Positions 9,503 through 17,784 of a DNA stretch of 64,000 nucleotides are shown here, piece by piece. Positions within the stretch are counted from its first letter, which is position 1. Each line of letters starts with the position of its first letter. Origin of the DNA: Mycobacterium pseudokansasii (GTDB lineage Bacteria > Actinomycetota > Actinomycetes > Mycobacteriales > Mycobacteriaceae). The notes under the pieces are model-generated. The model did no database searches and had not been told where the DNA came from. It worked only from the letters and a program-made list of their open reading frames with translations. The stretch lies in assembly GCF_900566075.1 (NCBI RefSeq), contig NZ_UPHU01000001.1, positions 6,014,325 to 6,078,324 on the forward strand, in the 5' to 3' direction. Made by a program: the position numbers and the translations under genes.

Positions 9503-10228
9503 ATGGGCCAGCGCTGGCTGACGGCAAGATCCGCCTGGCTGCGCCGGTTGACAACCGGCGCAGCGGCCGCAGTGGGCACGGTCGCCGCGTTGACCGCGGC
9601 ACCTGCCGTCCAGGTCTCGTCGGCATCCGCCGAACCGTGCCCCGACGTCGAGGTGTTGTTCGCCCGCGGCACCGGCGAACCGCCGGGGATCGGCAACATC
9701 GGAGCCGCTTTCGTGGAGGCGCTGCGCTCGCAGATCGGTTCCAGGTCACTTGGGGTCTATGCGATCAACTATCCGGCCAGCAGCGACTTTTCCAGCAGCG
9801 ATTTCCCGCTCACGGTTATCGACGGGGTTCGCGACGCCAGCACGCATATCGAGTCCATGGCGGCCAGCTGCCCCGCGACTCGGCAGATACTCGGCGGGTA
9901 CTCGCAGGGGGCGGCCGTGGCCGGTTACGTCACCTCTGCTGCCGTGCCGCCCGGCGTTCCGGCGGCCGCGGTGCCCGCGCCGATGCCGGCCGAGATCGCC
10001 AAACACGTTGCAGCGGTTACACTTTTCGGAACGCCGTCGGGTCAATTCCTGAACCGGTACGGCGCACCGCCGATCACCATCGGGCCGCTGTATCAGCCCA
10101 AGACGATCGAGTTGTGCGCCACCGGCGATGCCGTTTGCGGCGCCGGCAACGATCCCGTTGCCCACGTGTCGTATGCGATGAACGGTATGACAAGCCAGGG
10201 CGCGGATTTCGCGGCGCGTCACCTCTAG
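9503..10228 (+). CDS. Secreted cutinase family alpha/beta-hydrolase
   Basis: About 241-residue secreted serine esterase of the cutinase-like protein family. An Arg-containing N-terminus and a hydrophobic stretch (about residues 20-40) end in Ala-rich sequence before EPCPDVEVLFARGT, the usual mature start. The nucleophile is Ser134 in GGYSQG; Asp209 (TGDAVC) and His221 (VAHVSY) complete the triad. Four cysteines probably form the two conserved disulfides. Mycobacterial relatives hydrolyse esters, triacylglycerols or phospholipids in the envelope or medium. ATG 9503 is preferred to ATG 9494 because GGAG at 9490-9493 is correctly spaced only from 9503. Confidence 0.9.
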   Translation: MGQRWLTARSAWLRRLTTGAAAAVGTVAALTAAPAVQVSSASAEPCPDVEVLFARGTGEPPGIGNIGAAFVEALRSQIGSRSLGVYAINYPASSDFSSSDFPLTVIDGVRDASTHIESMAASCPATRQILGGYSQGAAVAGYVTSAAVPPGVPAAAVPAPMPAEIAKHVAAVTLFGTPSGQFLNRYGAPPITIGPLYQPKTIELCATGDAVCGAGNDPVAHVSYAMNGMTSQGADFAARHL

Positions 10229-10244
10229 GATCTGTCCCCGCCGA

Positions 10245-10300
10245 GCGTGAATCACGCGACGCTTCGTCGGCGTGTCGCGCCGCCGAATGCACAGTCGGCG
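10245..10300. repeat. Copy B of a 56-bp dispersed repeat
   Basis: Aligns without gaps to 6205-6260 (about 40 of 56 bases identical), including GTGAATC near the left end and GTCGGC near the right end. The internal palindrome is less perfect than in copy A. Like copy A, it lies just after a stop codon and before an NAD-binding oxidoreductase gene. Confidence 0.5.
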
Positions 10301-10365
10301 CTGGGCGTTAGGCGCTAGCCGCGCCCCGGCCGCGCGCCGGTCCGCCCACCGTGCACAATCGCTCC

Positions 10366-11343
10366 ATGCATGTTCTGGTAACCGGAGGTACGGGGTTCGT
10401 CGGCGGCTGGACCGCCAAGGCCATTGCGGATGCGGGGCATTCGGTGCGCTTCCTGGTCCGAAATCCGGCAAAGCTAGAGAAAACCGTCGCCAACCTGGGT
10501 GTCGACACATCGGACTTCGTTCCGGCAGACATCAAGGACCGCGACGCGGTACGTGAGGCGTTGACCGGATGTGACGCCGTCGTGCACAGTGCCGCACTGG
10601 TCGCCACCGACCCGCGCCAGACGCCGCAGATGCTGAGCACCAACATGGAGGGCGCCCGCAACGTCCTCGGCCAAGCCGTCCAACTGGGTCTGGACCCCAT
10701 CGTGCATGTATCCAGTTTCACCGCGCTCTTTCATCCCGACCTGGAAACCCTGACGGCCGACCTGCCGGTTGTCGGCGGAACGGACGGTTACGGAACGTCG
10801 AAGGCGCAGGTCGAAATCTATGCGCGCGGCCTGCAGGACGCCGGCGCACCGGTGAACATCACCTATCCCGGCATGGTTCTCGGCCCGCCCGTCGGGGACC
10901 AGTTCGGTGAGGCCGGCGAGGGAGTCAAAGCGGCGCTGCAGATGCACACAATCCCCGGGCGCCGGGCGGCGTGGTTGGTGATCGACGTCCGCGACGTGGC
11001 CGCCGTGCACGCCGCGCTGCTGGAGCCGGGCCGTGGGCCCCGCCGCTACATGGTGGGCGGGCACCGGATTCCGGCGACGGAGCTGGCCACCATGCTCGGC
11101 CAGGTGGCCGAAACGCCGATGGTGAGCGTCCCGGTTCCCGACACCGTGCTGCGCGTCGCGGGGACGCTGCTGGACTTGGCCGGTCCGTACCTGCCGTTCG
11201 ACAATCCGTTCACCGCCGCCGGGATGCAGTACTACACCCAGATGCCCGAGTCCGACGACTCACCCAGCGAGCACGAGCTCGGTATCACCTATCGGGATCC
11301 GCGCACGACATTGGCCGATACGGTCGCCGCCCTGCGGGCTTAG
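10366..11343 (+). CDS. NAD-dependent epimerase/dehydratase-type extended SDR
   Basis: 325-residue protein with the extended-SDR glycine motif GGTGFVGG at the N-terminus, an acidic-strand region FVPADIKDRD, the HSAAL segment for cofactor binding, and the active-site pair in a GYGTSKAQVE context (Tyr and Lys four apart). The C-terminal third forms the substrate lobe. The family includes 3-beta-hydroxysteroid dehydrogenase-like and dihydroflavonol reductase-like enzymes; the substrate cannot be named from sequence. ATG 10366 is chosen because homologous SDRs begin right at the first beta strand; GTG 10351 is possible. The gene stands alone behind repeat copy B. Confidence 0.82.
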   Translation: MHVLVTGGTGFVGGWTAKAIADAGHSVRFLVRNPAKLEKTVANLGVDTSDFVPADIKDRDAVREALTGCDAVVHSAALVATDPRQTPQMLSTNMEGARNVLGQAVQLGLDPIVHVSSFTALFHPDLETLTADLPVVGGTDGYGTSKAQVEIYARGLQDAGAPVNITYPGMVLGPPVGDQFGEAGEGVKAALQMHTIPGRRAAWLVIDVRDVAAVHAALLEPGRGPRRYMVGGHRIPATELATMLGQVAETPMVSVPVPDTVLRVAGTLLDLAGPYLPFDNPFTAAGMQYYTQMPESDDSPSEHELGITYRDPRTTLADTVAALRA

Positions 11344-11422
11344 CCGGTTGCATCGAGATTGCCGTCAGGGCTGTGGTTTCCGCCGCCGATCCACGACAGT
11401 GGCGGCCGTCTCGAGGAGAAAA

Positions 11423-11581
11423 TCACGCCAGCCCGTCAGGGGAGTCTGTGTCGTCCCCCTCGGAGGGCGGGATGGGCGAATTCTTCAACCACGTGCGTAG
11501 CCGGAGAAGTTCGTTGATCACGATGCCGATGCCGACCAGCACCAGCACCGTCACCACAATCGCGGTGGTCACGTACTCCAT
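11423..11581 (-). CDS. Small single-pass membrane protein (52 aa)
   Basis: 52-residue protein with one strong transmembrane helix at about residues 5-26 (TTAIVVTVLVLVGIGIVI), a short basic segment (RLRTWLKN), and an acidic Asp/Ser/Pro tail. The positive charges after the helix predict the C-terminus in the cytoplasm. The chosen start is ATG 11581; an upstream in-frame ATG would add a non-hydrophobic stretch. It lies alone between two plus-strand genes. Function unknown. Confidence 0.55.
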   Translation of the reverse strand: MEYVTTAIVVTVLVLVGIGIVINELLRLRTWLKNSPIPPSEGDDTDSPDGLA

Positions 11582-11724
11582 GGTGACAGGCGCGCCGGTG
11601 GCAGGCATGCGCCCCGTGGCTGAACGGCACCGGAGCGGGAACGCCCCTGCCGCAGATTGATGAATCCGGCTAAGGTCAGCCGCACAGGCGCCCATAACCG
11701 GCCCACGAACAAAAGGGGTGCGCG

Positions 11725-12036
11725 GTGTCGATCAGCGGCCGATACCCACGACTGCAGGAGAAACTTCGCCGGGCGGTTCTCGATGCCCCGGCCGACACGG
11801 ATCCGACCCTGCGACGCGTCGCCTACCACGGCGATGACCTGCCCGAGCCGTTGCAGGCCTATGTGGACAAGCTGTGGCGGTACGCCTACCGCGTGCAGGA
11901 CAGTGACATCGAGCGGATGCGCGGAGCCGGCTATTCCGAAGACCAGATATTCGAGGTGACCATCGCCGCCGCGCTCGGTGCGGGTGACAGCCGTCGGCGC
12001 GCGGGTATGTCGGCCCTTAACGAGGCGTTGCGGTGA
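11725..12036 (+). CDS. Cysteine-free CMD-like helical protein
   Basis: 103-residue helical protein with the pattern of the carboxymuconolactone decarboxylase/AhpD superfamily (helices with YAYRVQDSDI and IFEVTIAAALGAG), but with no cysteine, so it cannot carry the usual CxxC peroxidase pair. GTG 11725 follows GGGGTG. Its stop overlaps the next start (GTGA), and the downstream protein has the CxxC motif, so the two probably form a heteromeric unit in which this is the non-catalytic partner. That role is inferred. Confidence 0.7.
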   Translation: MSISGRYPRLQEKLRRAVLDAPADTDPTLRRVAYHGDDLPEPLQAYVDKLWRYAYRVQDSDIERMRGAGYSEDQIFEVTIAAALGAGDSRRRAGMSALNEALR

Positions 12037-12611
12037 GGCTGCACAGCGTCGCACGTGGCCGATTCGGCACTCGCCTGGTGTTCGCGGCGTTGCGCGCCGC
12101 GACCGGCCGCGAGATACCCGACATCATCAAGATGCGGCACCACCGTCCGCGGTTCTTCGGCAGGCCGTTCTTCGCGCTGGTTCAGGCGGTGATGCGGGGC
12201 CCGTCGCCGTGGACGGTCGGTGAGCGGGAGTTCTTCGCCGCCTTTGTCTCCGAGCAAAACCGTTGCAAATTCTGCGCCACCACCCACGAGGCGGTCGCTT
12301 CGGCTGTCCTCGACCCCGCGATCAGCGTTGCGGCAGTGAGCGATTGGCGTAGCGCCGCGGTTGACGACCGGGTGCGGGCGACCCTGGGCCTGCTGGAAAA
12401 GCTAACCCGCACACCCGATGAAATCGGACCGCCCGATGTGCGCACGGTCCTCGACACCGGCGTCAGCCCGGAAGCGGTCCGCGACGCGATCGAGGTTTGC
12501 GCGTTGTTCAACACGATCAATCGAGTGGCCGACGGTCTCGACTTCAGCCTGCCGACAGCCGCCGAGCGCGCCTTCAATGCTCGAGTTCTGCTGAGGCTGG
12601 GCTATCGCTGA
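12033..12611 (+). CDS. CMD/AhpD-family peroxidase-related protein
   Basis: 192-residue protein of the carboxymuconolactone decarboxylase/alkylhydroperoxidase D superfamily. The redox motif is Cys78-x-x-Cys81 followed by His85 (RCKFCATTHEAV), the arrangement of AhpD-like thiol peroxidases. Helical segments before and after complete the domain. It is translationally coupled to the cysteine-free partner by a GTGA overlap. AhpD proteins reduce peroxides through the lipoamide system; whether this one does is inferred. A Crp-like regulator follows about 100 bases downstream with its own ribosome binding site. Confidence 0.8.
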   Translation: MRLHSVARGRFGTRLVFAALRAATGREIPDIIKMRHHRPRFFGRPFFALVQAVMRGPSPWTVGEREFFAAFVSEQNRCKFCATTHEAVASAVLDPAISVAAVSDWRSAAVDDRVRATLGLLEKLTRTPDEIGPPDVRTVLDTGVSPEAVRDAIEVCALFNTINRVADGLDFSLPTAAERAFNARVLLRLGYR

Positions 12612-12715
12612 GCGGGCACCGAGCACAACCGGGCATCTGCCTCCTTCGTGGTGCGGTGCTCGAACCCGTCGGCCCCCGCTTCGTGACATGATCGGCGGTG
12701 CATGAAGGAGGCGCG

Positions 12716-13450
12716 ATGTCAGACCACCCGGCAAGTCCGCTCCGGCATCTCGTGCAATCGCTGGGCGGCGGCCAGCAGGTCTCGGAGGCGCAGGTCCGAC
12801 ACGCAGCCTGGGTGGCACGATGCGTGGGTCGCGGGGCATCGGCACCACTGCACCCCAACGATGTATCAGCTCTGGCGGAAAGCCTGCAATCCAGAGACTT
12901 TTCCCCGGGAACGGTCGTCTTCCTGGCCGACCGCGCCGCCAGCGCGGTGTGCATTGTGCGGCAGGGACGGATCGAGCTCACGGTCGGCTCCGGGCGGCGG
13001 CGCGTGGTGGTCGATGTGCTTCGCCCGGGTGATGTCGACGGCGACATCGCGCTGTTGCTCGACATGCCGCCGCCCTACACCGCAAGGGCGCTGACCGATT
13101 CGAGCTGCCTGTTTCTGGATCGGCAGGCATTCGATCGGTTGCTCGCAACCCACCCGGCGATTTCGCGGCGTTGGTTGTCGAGTGTGGCGCAACGAGTGTC
13201 GGCCAGTCAGTCGAGGTTGATCGGACTGCTTGGCCGGCCGCTGTCGGCTCAACTGGCGCAGCTGCTGCTCGACGAGGCCGTCGACAACCACGTCGAATTG
13301 GCGCAGCGCACCATTGCAGCCATGCTCGGTGTCCAGCGCCCGTCAATTAACAAGGTGATCAAGGACTTTGAACGCGATCAGCTGATCCGGGTCGGGTATG
13401 CGGTCATCGAGATCGCCGACGCCGGGGGGTTGCGCGCTCGCGCGCAATAA
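12716..13450 (+). CDS. Crp/Fnr-type transcriptional regulator
   Basis: 244-residue regulator. A cyclic-nucleotide-binding-like beta roll lies at about residues 60-150 ([35 protein letters not shown]). A long helix follows (about 150-185), then a C-terminal winged HTH around [19 protein letters not shown]. The N-terminal ~50 residues are an extension not typical of Crp. The cAMP pocket Arg-Ser pair is not obvious, so the ligand is unknown. A strong GAAGGAG lies eight bases before ATG 12716. The neighbours suggest redox or peroxide control, but no target site was identified. Confidence 0.85.
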   Translation: MSDHPASPLRHLVQSLGGGQQVSEAQVRHAAWVARCVGRGASAPLHPNDVSALAESLQSRDFSPGTVVFLADRAASAVCIVRQGRIELTVGSGRRRVVVDVLRPGDVDGDIALLLDMPPPYTARALTDSSCLFLDRQAFDRLLATHPAISRRWLSSVAQRVSASQSRLIGLLGRPLSAQLAQLLLDEAVDNHVELAQRTIAAMLGVQRPSINKVIKDFERDQLIRVGYAVIEIADAGGLRARAQ

Positions 13451-13830
13451 CTTTCGAATCCGGGCCTACCGATCGGCCGGCGGACCGGCGAACTCGCGCT
13501 GATCGCAATGCCGCCTTCGACGGCCACGGCGCCAAGCGCGCCGGCTGGACGACCGGGCCGGCCGTACCGACGGTCACCATGCCGAGATCGTCACGCTGGC
13601 CGACGTCGTCGGGACCGACCTCGTCAATGTCGCCACCAAGCTGCTCGCGCTGGGCGCTCACGCTTGGTCGCGGCCAAGCGGTGGGGCATCCGCACCGGCC
13701 AATCTTGATCAATTCCCGTGACGCCGAGGTGCTGGTCGCGGCGGATAACGATTCTTGAAAACAGTGGTCATATGCGAAAAGGGTGACTTATATATAAATT
13801 GTTGTCGCTCCAACCACCGAGGAGAGCACC
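13451..13830. other. Intergenic region with AT-rich promoter and possible coding remnant
   Basis: 380 bases without a convincing gene. The left part (about 13500-13720) is GC-rich and keeps short coding-like runs in changing frames (for example VVGTDLVNVATKLL), suggesting a decayed gene whose family I cannot name. The right part is unusually AT-rich, with TATATAAATT at 13791-13800, probably the promoter of the MPT63-like gene. GAGGAG at about 13820 is its ribosome binding site. Confidence 0.4.
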
Positions 13831-14310
13831 ATGAAAATCACCACATTGATTCAGGCGACGGTCGCAACCCTGGTCGTGGCAACCGCCGGGGTCACCAGCG
13901 CACCGCCTGCGTCGGCCGCCTATCCGATGGTCGGCAAACTTGGCACCGAACTGACGATGACCGACACCGTCGGTCAGGTTGTCCTCAGCTGGAAGGTCAG
14001 CAACCTCCAGCCCAGCAGCGATGAGACGCCGGGCTATCAGGTGGCCGGGAAGCTTTGGGAAGCGACGGCCACCGTGAAGGCCATTCGGGGCAGCGCCACT
14101 CCCGCCATTTCGCAGTTCAACGCCGTCGCTCCCGACCAAGCGGCTTACCGGGTTCTGTGGTTTGTCTCTTCGCCGTCCAACATCAGTGGAGCCACCATTC
14201 CCGAAGGCGCACAATCGACCGGAAAGATCCACTTCGACGTTACCGGCCCTTCGCCCACCACGGTGACGATGAACAACGGGATGGAAGACCTCATGATTTG
14301 GGGGCCATAA
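13831..14310 (+). CDS. MPT63-like secreted immunogenic protein (DUF1942)
   Basis: 159-residue secreted protein. A typical signal peptide (about 1-30) ends in PPASAAYP. The mature part is a beta-sandwich with the MPT63/MPB63 family pattern: KLGTELTMTDTVGQVVLSW near the start, a YQVAGKLWEATATV strand, and a closing IHFDVTGP segment. MPT63 (Rv1926c) is a small immunoglobulin-like secreted protein of unknown function. GAGGAGAGCACC before ATG 13831 is a strong ribosome binding site. A perfect hairpin terminator follows the stop, so the gene is monocistronic. Confidence 0.88.
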   Translation: MKITTLIQATVATLVVATAGVTSAPPASAAYPMVGKLGTELTMTDTVGQVVLSWKVSNLQPSSDETPGYQVAGKLWEATATVKAIRGSATPAISQFNAVAPDQAAYRVLWFVSSPSNISGATIPEGAQSTGKIHFDVTGPSPTTVTMNNGMEDLMIWGP

Positions 14311-14320
14311 CCTAACCATC

Positions 14321-14348
14321 GCAACGGGAGCCCGAAAGCTCCCGTTGC
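14321..14348 (+). terminator. Hairpin terminator, 11-bp perfect stem
   Basis: GCAACGGGAGC at 14321-14331 and its exact reverse complement at 14338-14348 flank a six-base loop, ten bases after the MPT63-like stop. The 3' run of T is short, as is usual for mycobacterial terminators. It could also serve the convergent minus-strand gene. Confidence 0.75.
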
Positions 14349-14434
14349 TTATGACAACGATCGGCGGGCCGAACCGGCACCCGACTTAGCCGGCGCGACG
14401 CTGCCCGTTGCGGTGGCTATTTCGCTGCGTGCCC

Positions 14435-15172
14435 TCAGCCATGCTCCTCGGCAGGGGGCTCGGGCGGCGCTGACGGCCCGTCCGGCTCGAGGCTGACCAT
14501 CGGCGGTAGCGGGAGCGGGGTCGGGGGCAACCCGCCTCCGTAGGAGGCCTGCCGCACGCCGACGACAAGCGTCAGCACGTAGGTGGGCGGCGTGTCCGGC
14601 GGAAAGCCCAGCACTCTGACGTCCTCCGGAATCGGGTCGGGCCGCAGGCAGATTGTTGCCAAACCCCTTCCGGCCCAATAATCGTCGGAGGGTCCGGGCA
14701 ACAGATGGTAGTCGAAGATCGTGATGGTCGAGCTGCCGTCCACACGTTTGTCGAAGGGTATATACACGCCTGGCAGTTCGTACGGGTTTGCCGACTCCCG
14801 GTAGCGGTTCTGGTTGGGAACGGTGTGCTGACCTTCGAGTTCCACGGCCACCCGCTGATGCCGTGGCGGACCATCCGGGTACCACGAACCGCTGATTTCC
14901 GCCCAGTCCCAGCCCGGGCTCGGCTGACAGTCCGGTTCGCCGTAGGGAATCCAGTGGATCGGATCGCTCGGCAGTTGCACTTCGAGCAGGGCGCCTTTGG
15001 GGATGAGCTGTGGCACCCAGGTGCGGTTCCACCAGCTGAGATTGTCGCGATGCTGCTGGTTGAAGCTGTAACGGCCTTGGTTTTGCATGGGTTGCATCGA
15101 GGGCTCGGCGGTTGCCAGGCCGACAGCTGACAACGTCGCTAACACGAGAGTGACAACAATTGGGCGGCGCAT
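14435..15172 (-). CDS. Secreted protein downstream of the multicopper oxidase
   Basis: 245-residue protein. A signal peptide (MRRPIVVTLVLATLSAVGLA and following residues) precedes an Arg/Trp/Pro-rich extracytoplasmic domain and a proline-rich C-terminus (PLPLPP, APPEPPAEE). Tyr/Trp-rich segments such as WWNRTWVPQ and IHWIPYGEPDC suggest a beta-rich fold. ATG 15172 lies just after the stop of the oxidase, so the two are an operon. The oxidase is Tat-exported, so this may be its periplasmic partner or share its metal-related job. Family not recognised. Confidence 0.65.
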   Translation of the reverse strand: MRRPIVVTLVLATLSAVGLATAEPSMQPMQNQGRYSFNQQHRDNLSWWNRTWVPQLIPKGALLEVQLPSDPIHWIPYGEPDCQPSPGWDWAEISGSWYPDGPPRHQRVAVELEGQHTVPNQNRYRESANPYELPGVYIPFDKRVDGSSTITIFDYHLLPGPSDDYWAGRGLATICLRPDPIPEDVRVLGFPPDTPPTYVLTLVVGVRQASYGGGLPPTPLPLPPMVSLEPDGPSAPPEPPAEEHG

Positions 15173-15174
15173 CG

Positions 15175-16842
15175 TCACTCCATCGCATGCTGTCCGGGCG
15201 GATCGATCATGAGAAGGCCCATCATTCCCCTGTCTTCGTGCGGCAGAATGTGGCAGTGATAAACGGTCATGCCGGTGACGTCCGGGCGGAAATACATACG
15301 CAGGGTGTACCGGCCGAACGGCGGTAGCCGAAAGGTATCCCACCACACGTCCGGCTCCGTCTGCCAGCTGGTGTCCCCGGGCGGAATACCGTGGATGTCG
15401 ACGACCTGAAACGGGTTGACATGGATATGAATTGGATGCTGAAAGACGTCCTCGTTGATCAACGTCCACTCTTCGATCGTGCCCGCCTCGACCTCCGTGT
15501 CGATCCGTTGGTGATCGAATTCCTTTCCGTCGATCAGGAACTGCACGCCCATGCCGGTCCGGCCGGTGATGTCTCCGGAGAACACCATGGTGCGACGACG
15601 CGCGATCGGCAGGTTCGGCATCTGCGGCGGATCCACCAGGGTCGTGGGCATCCGGCTGTTGACCCTATTCCCGTTCACCACCAATGTGCCCAATGACATT
15701 GAGGGTCGCGGGCCACCGGGGTGCCCTTGGTCGTAGGCTGCCGCGTAGATTCGGTAGCGGCCCGGCTCACCGCCCTTGATGATGAACTCGGCCCGGTTGC
15801 CGGCGGCCAGCATGATGTTCGCCCGGGGCTGCGGTGTGCGGTAAGGCGTTCCGTCCGTGCCGATTTGGTGCAACGTGTGGCCCTCGATGTGTAACCAGAT
15901 CGATCGATGCGGGCACGCGTTGAGAAACCGCCAGCGCTGCGCCTCCCCCGGTTTGATACTGATGTCCGGCAGCAACTGGCCGTTGAGAGGGAAGTACATG
16001 GACGACGGCACCGCAGGAATGGATTCGAAGGGCGCGTGACCCGCCATGGGAACCACCACGGCGAAGGGCACCTCGGCACTGTCGTCAGCGATCCACATCT
16101 CGTTGACCACGATGGTTCGCTCTCGCATTTCGGCAATCGCGGGTATCGCGTCGATGTCGCCCTCGACGATGATCGCACCGGACAGCCCGTTCCACAGCTG
16201 ATGGGCTGTCGCCGTGTGGAAATGCGGGTGATACCAGTGCAACCCGGTCGGCTGGTTGGCGGCGATGTTGTAGCTGTACTGGTGGTCTTGCAGCGGGCCC
16301 AGCTGAAGTCCCACGTTGTCCCCGGGGTCCTCCGGAGACACCTGCAGCCCATGGGTGTGCAGGTTGGTGTCGACCAACTCCTGGAACATGGTTTGCCTTC
16401 GCTCCCACCTATTCCAGAAGTCGTGGAGGCAGGCTCGCCGGGTGTCGAAACGCGGGTCGTTGGACTTGGAGGCGCAATAGGGCACCATGAAAACATTATT
16501 TGTGGGAATGCCCACCGGAACGATGCGGTTCTTGAGCAGAATTCGTAGGTTGTCGCCTTGCCGTATCCGCAAGATAGGTCCCGGAAACTGGCCGTTGTAT
16601 GTCTCCAGGGTCACCTGACGGCCACCCAGCTCTACCGGATTGGTCACCACCTCCAGCGAATAATCCAAGACGCCGCTCTCGCTGGACACTTGAGGCAGGT
16701 CGCGAAGCTCTTCGCCGCCGGCCCGCGCCGGACCGGCGCTCCTTATCACACCCGCGCCGGCCGTGACAGCCATCAGGGCCAGAAATGTCCTGCGGTCCAA
16801 GGGATTTCGCCGCAAGTGACGCCCGAGGGATGCAGATTCCAT
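15175..16842 (-). CDS. Multicopper oxidase, Tat-exported
   Basis: 555-residue multicopper oxidase. The Tat signal RRTFLAL at residues 17-23 starts a hydrophobic segment ending near residue 40. The copper-binding motifs are all present: HTHG (about 162), HWYHPHFH, HPIHIHVNPF, and HCHILPHEDRGMM (about 529-541). The last supplies the type-1 ligands His and Cys, with Met as the likely axial ligand. Mycobacterial relatives such as MmcO (Rv0846c) oxidise Cu(I) and protect against copper; this role is inferred. A secreted protein is encoded three bases downstream. No CsoR-like or RicR-like site was identified. Confidence 0.9.
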   Translation of the reverse strand: MESASLGRHLRRNPLDRRTFLALMAVTAGAGVIRSAGPARAGGEELRDLPQVSSESGVLDYSLEVVTNPVELGGRQVTLETYNGQFPGPILRIRQGDNLRILLKNRIVPVGIPTNNVFMVPYCASKSNDPRFDTRRACLHDFWNRWERRQTMFQELVDTNLHTHGLQVSPEDPGDNVGLQLGPLQDHQYSYNIAANQPTGLHWYHPHFHTATAHQLWNGLSGAIIVEGDIDAIPAIAEMRERTIVVNEMWIADDSAEVPFAVVVPMAGHAPFESIPAVPSSMYFPLNGQLLPDISIKPGEAQRWRFLNACPHRSIWLHIEGHTLHQIGTDGTPYRTPQPRANIMLAAGNRAEFIIKGGEPGRYRIYAAAYDQGHPGGPRPSMSLGTLVVNGNRVNSRMPTTLVDPPQMPNLPIARRRTMVFSGDITGRTGMGVQFLIDGKEFDHQRIDTEVEAGTIEEWTLINEDVFQHPIHIHVNPFQVVDIHGIPPGDTSWQTEPDVWWDTFRLPPFGRYTLRMYFRPDVTGMTVYHCHILPHEDRGMMGLLMIDPPGQHAME

Positions 16843-17082
16843 TGCGGATCCTTGTCGTCGTGGAAGTCAGCGCAGAGCGTAACCCACACAGCCGGCTTCT
16901 AGAAGCCCAACTTTTACATCGTTATGCGGGCCGGAGGCGGATTGCCAGAAGTGTTATCCACATGACCATTCGGTTGAAAGAATTCGCAAACTCGAATAGC
17001 GAGCCGGACCTCGCGGCAAAAGCTGCGGCAATGACCGGAAAAACCTGGCCGGCATGGCAGGCGGAGCGTATTGTCTGCCGTC

Positions 17083-17667
17083 ATGAGTCCCACCACGCGC
17101 AGCTGGGCGGTGATCGCCGCCGCGACGGTCGCCGCCCTCGCCTGGCTGCTGACTCCCGCGACTGCACTGGCCGACCCGCACAACCCGCACAACGTCACCT
17201 ACATCGTGAAGGTGGACGCGCCCATTTCCAGCGCCCGGGCGATCTACATGGTCAACGACAGCTATACGGCTACGGCCCCGTTGAGTGCAACCGGCCGCGA
17301 ATTCACCACCAACACCATGCTGGCCGATGCGGCGAAAGCTGGTATGCAAGTGAGCATCCCATCGCCGTATTCGGGAAACGTGCACTGCGAGATCGACGTG
17401 GACAACAATGTCGCCGCAATGGTGGATCAATACGTGGCGTCAACGCCCGGAGCTCCCGGCGACCCGGATACCTACGGGGTGGTGGCCTGCGGCGCCTCCC
17501 CGCTACCCGTACCGCAGTGGTGGGCCAAACTCTGCGATGCCTGGTGGTGCGTCGACACTTCTTTTCCTTCCAACGCCCGCGACGAGGCCCGTTCCGACGT
17601 GACCCGGGACTCTGACTCTGAGCGCAGTCCGACGTGGCCACGTCGACCCTACGAACCGGCGGTTTAG
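17083..17667 (+). CDS. Secreted hypothetical protein (194 aa)
   Basis: 194-residue protein with a hydrophobic signal sequence (SWAVIAAATVAALAWLL) and ALADP as the likely cleavage site. The mature domain is beta-rich and carries several Cys (VHCEIDVDNN, VVACGAS, KLCDAWWCVD) that could form disulfides. The last ~30 residues are charged and low in complexity, so the original stop may have been lost. TATTGT at 17069-17074, eight bases before ATG 17083, suggests a leaderless start. Function unknown. Confidence 0.6.
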   Translation: MSPTTRSWAVIAAATVAALAWLLTPATALADPHNPHNVTYIVKVDAPISSARAIYMVNDSYTATAPLSATGREFTTNTMLADAAKAGMQVSIPSPYSGNVHCEIDVDNNVAAMVDQYVASTPGAPGDPDTYGVVACGASPLPVPQWWAKLCDAWWCVDTSFPSNARDEARSDVTRDSDSERSPTWPRRPYEPAV

Positions 17668-17784
17668 CGCCGGCCGGCCTTGCCGCGACCGGGGCGTATC
17701 GTCGAGGGGCGGGTGAAACCCTTTGGCGGAAACAGTTTTGGAGCAGGTGCAGGCCCCGGCTCGGCGTTGTTGGACTCGCGGCGG

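Noticed and set aside
7549..9699. Over 700-codon minus-strand frame opposite the PPE-MPTR gene
   Set aside because: It mirrors the Asn/Gly repeat codons as Val/Ala repeats and contains no recognisable domain; the PPE gene on the plus strand explains the region.
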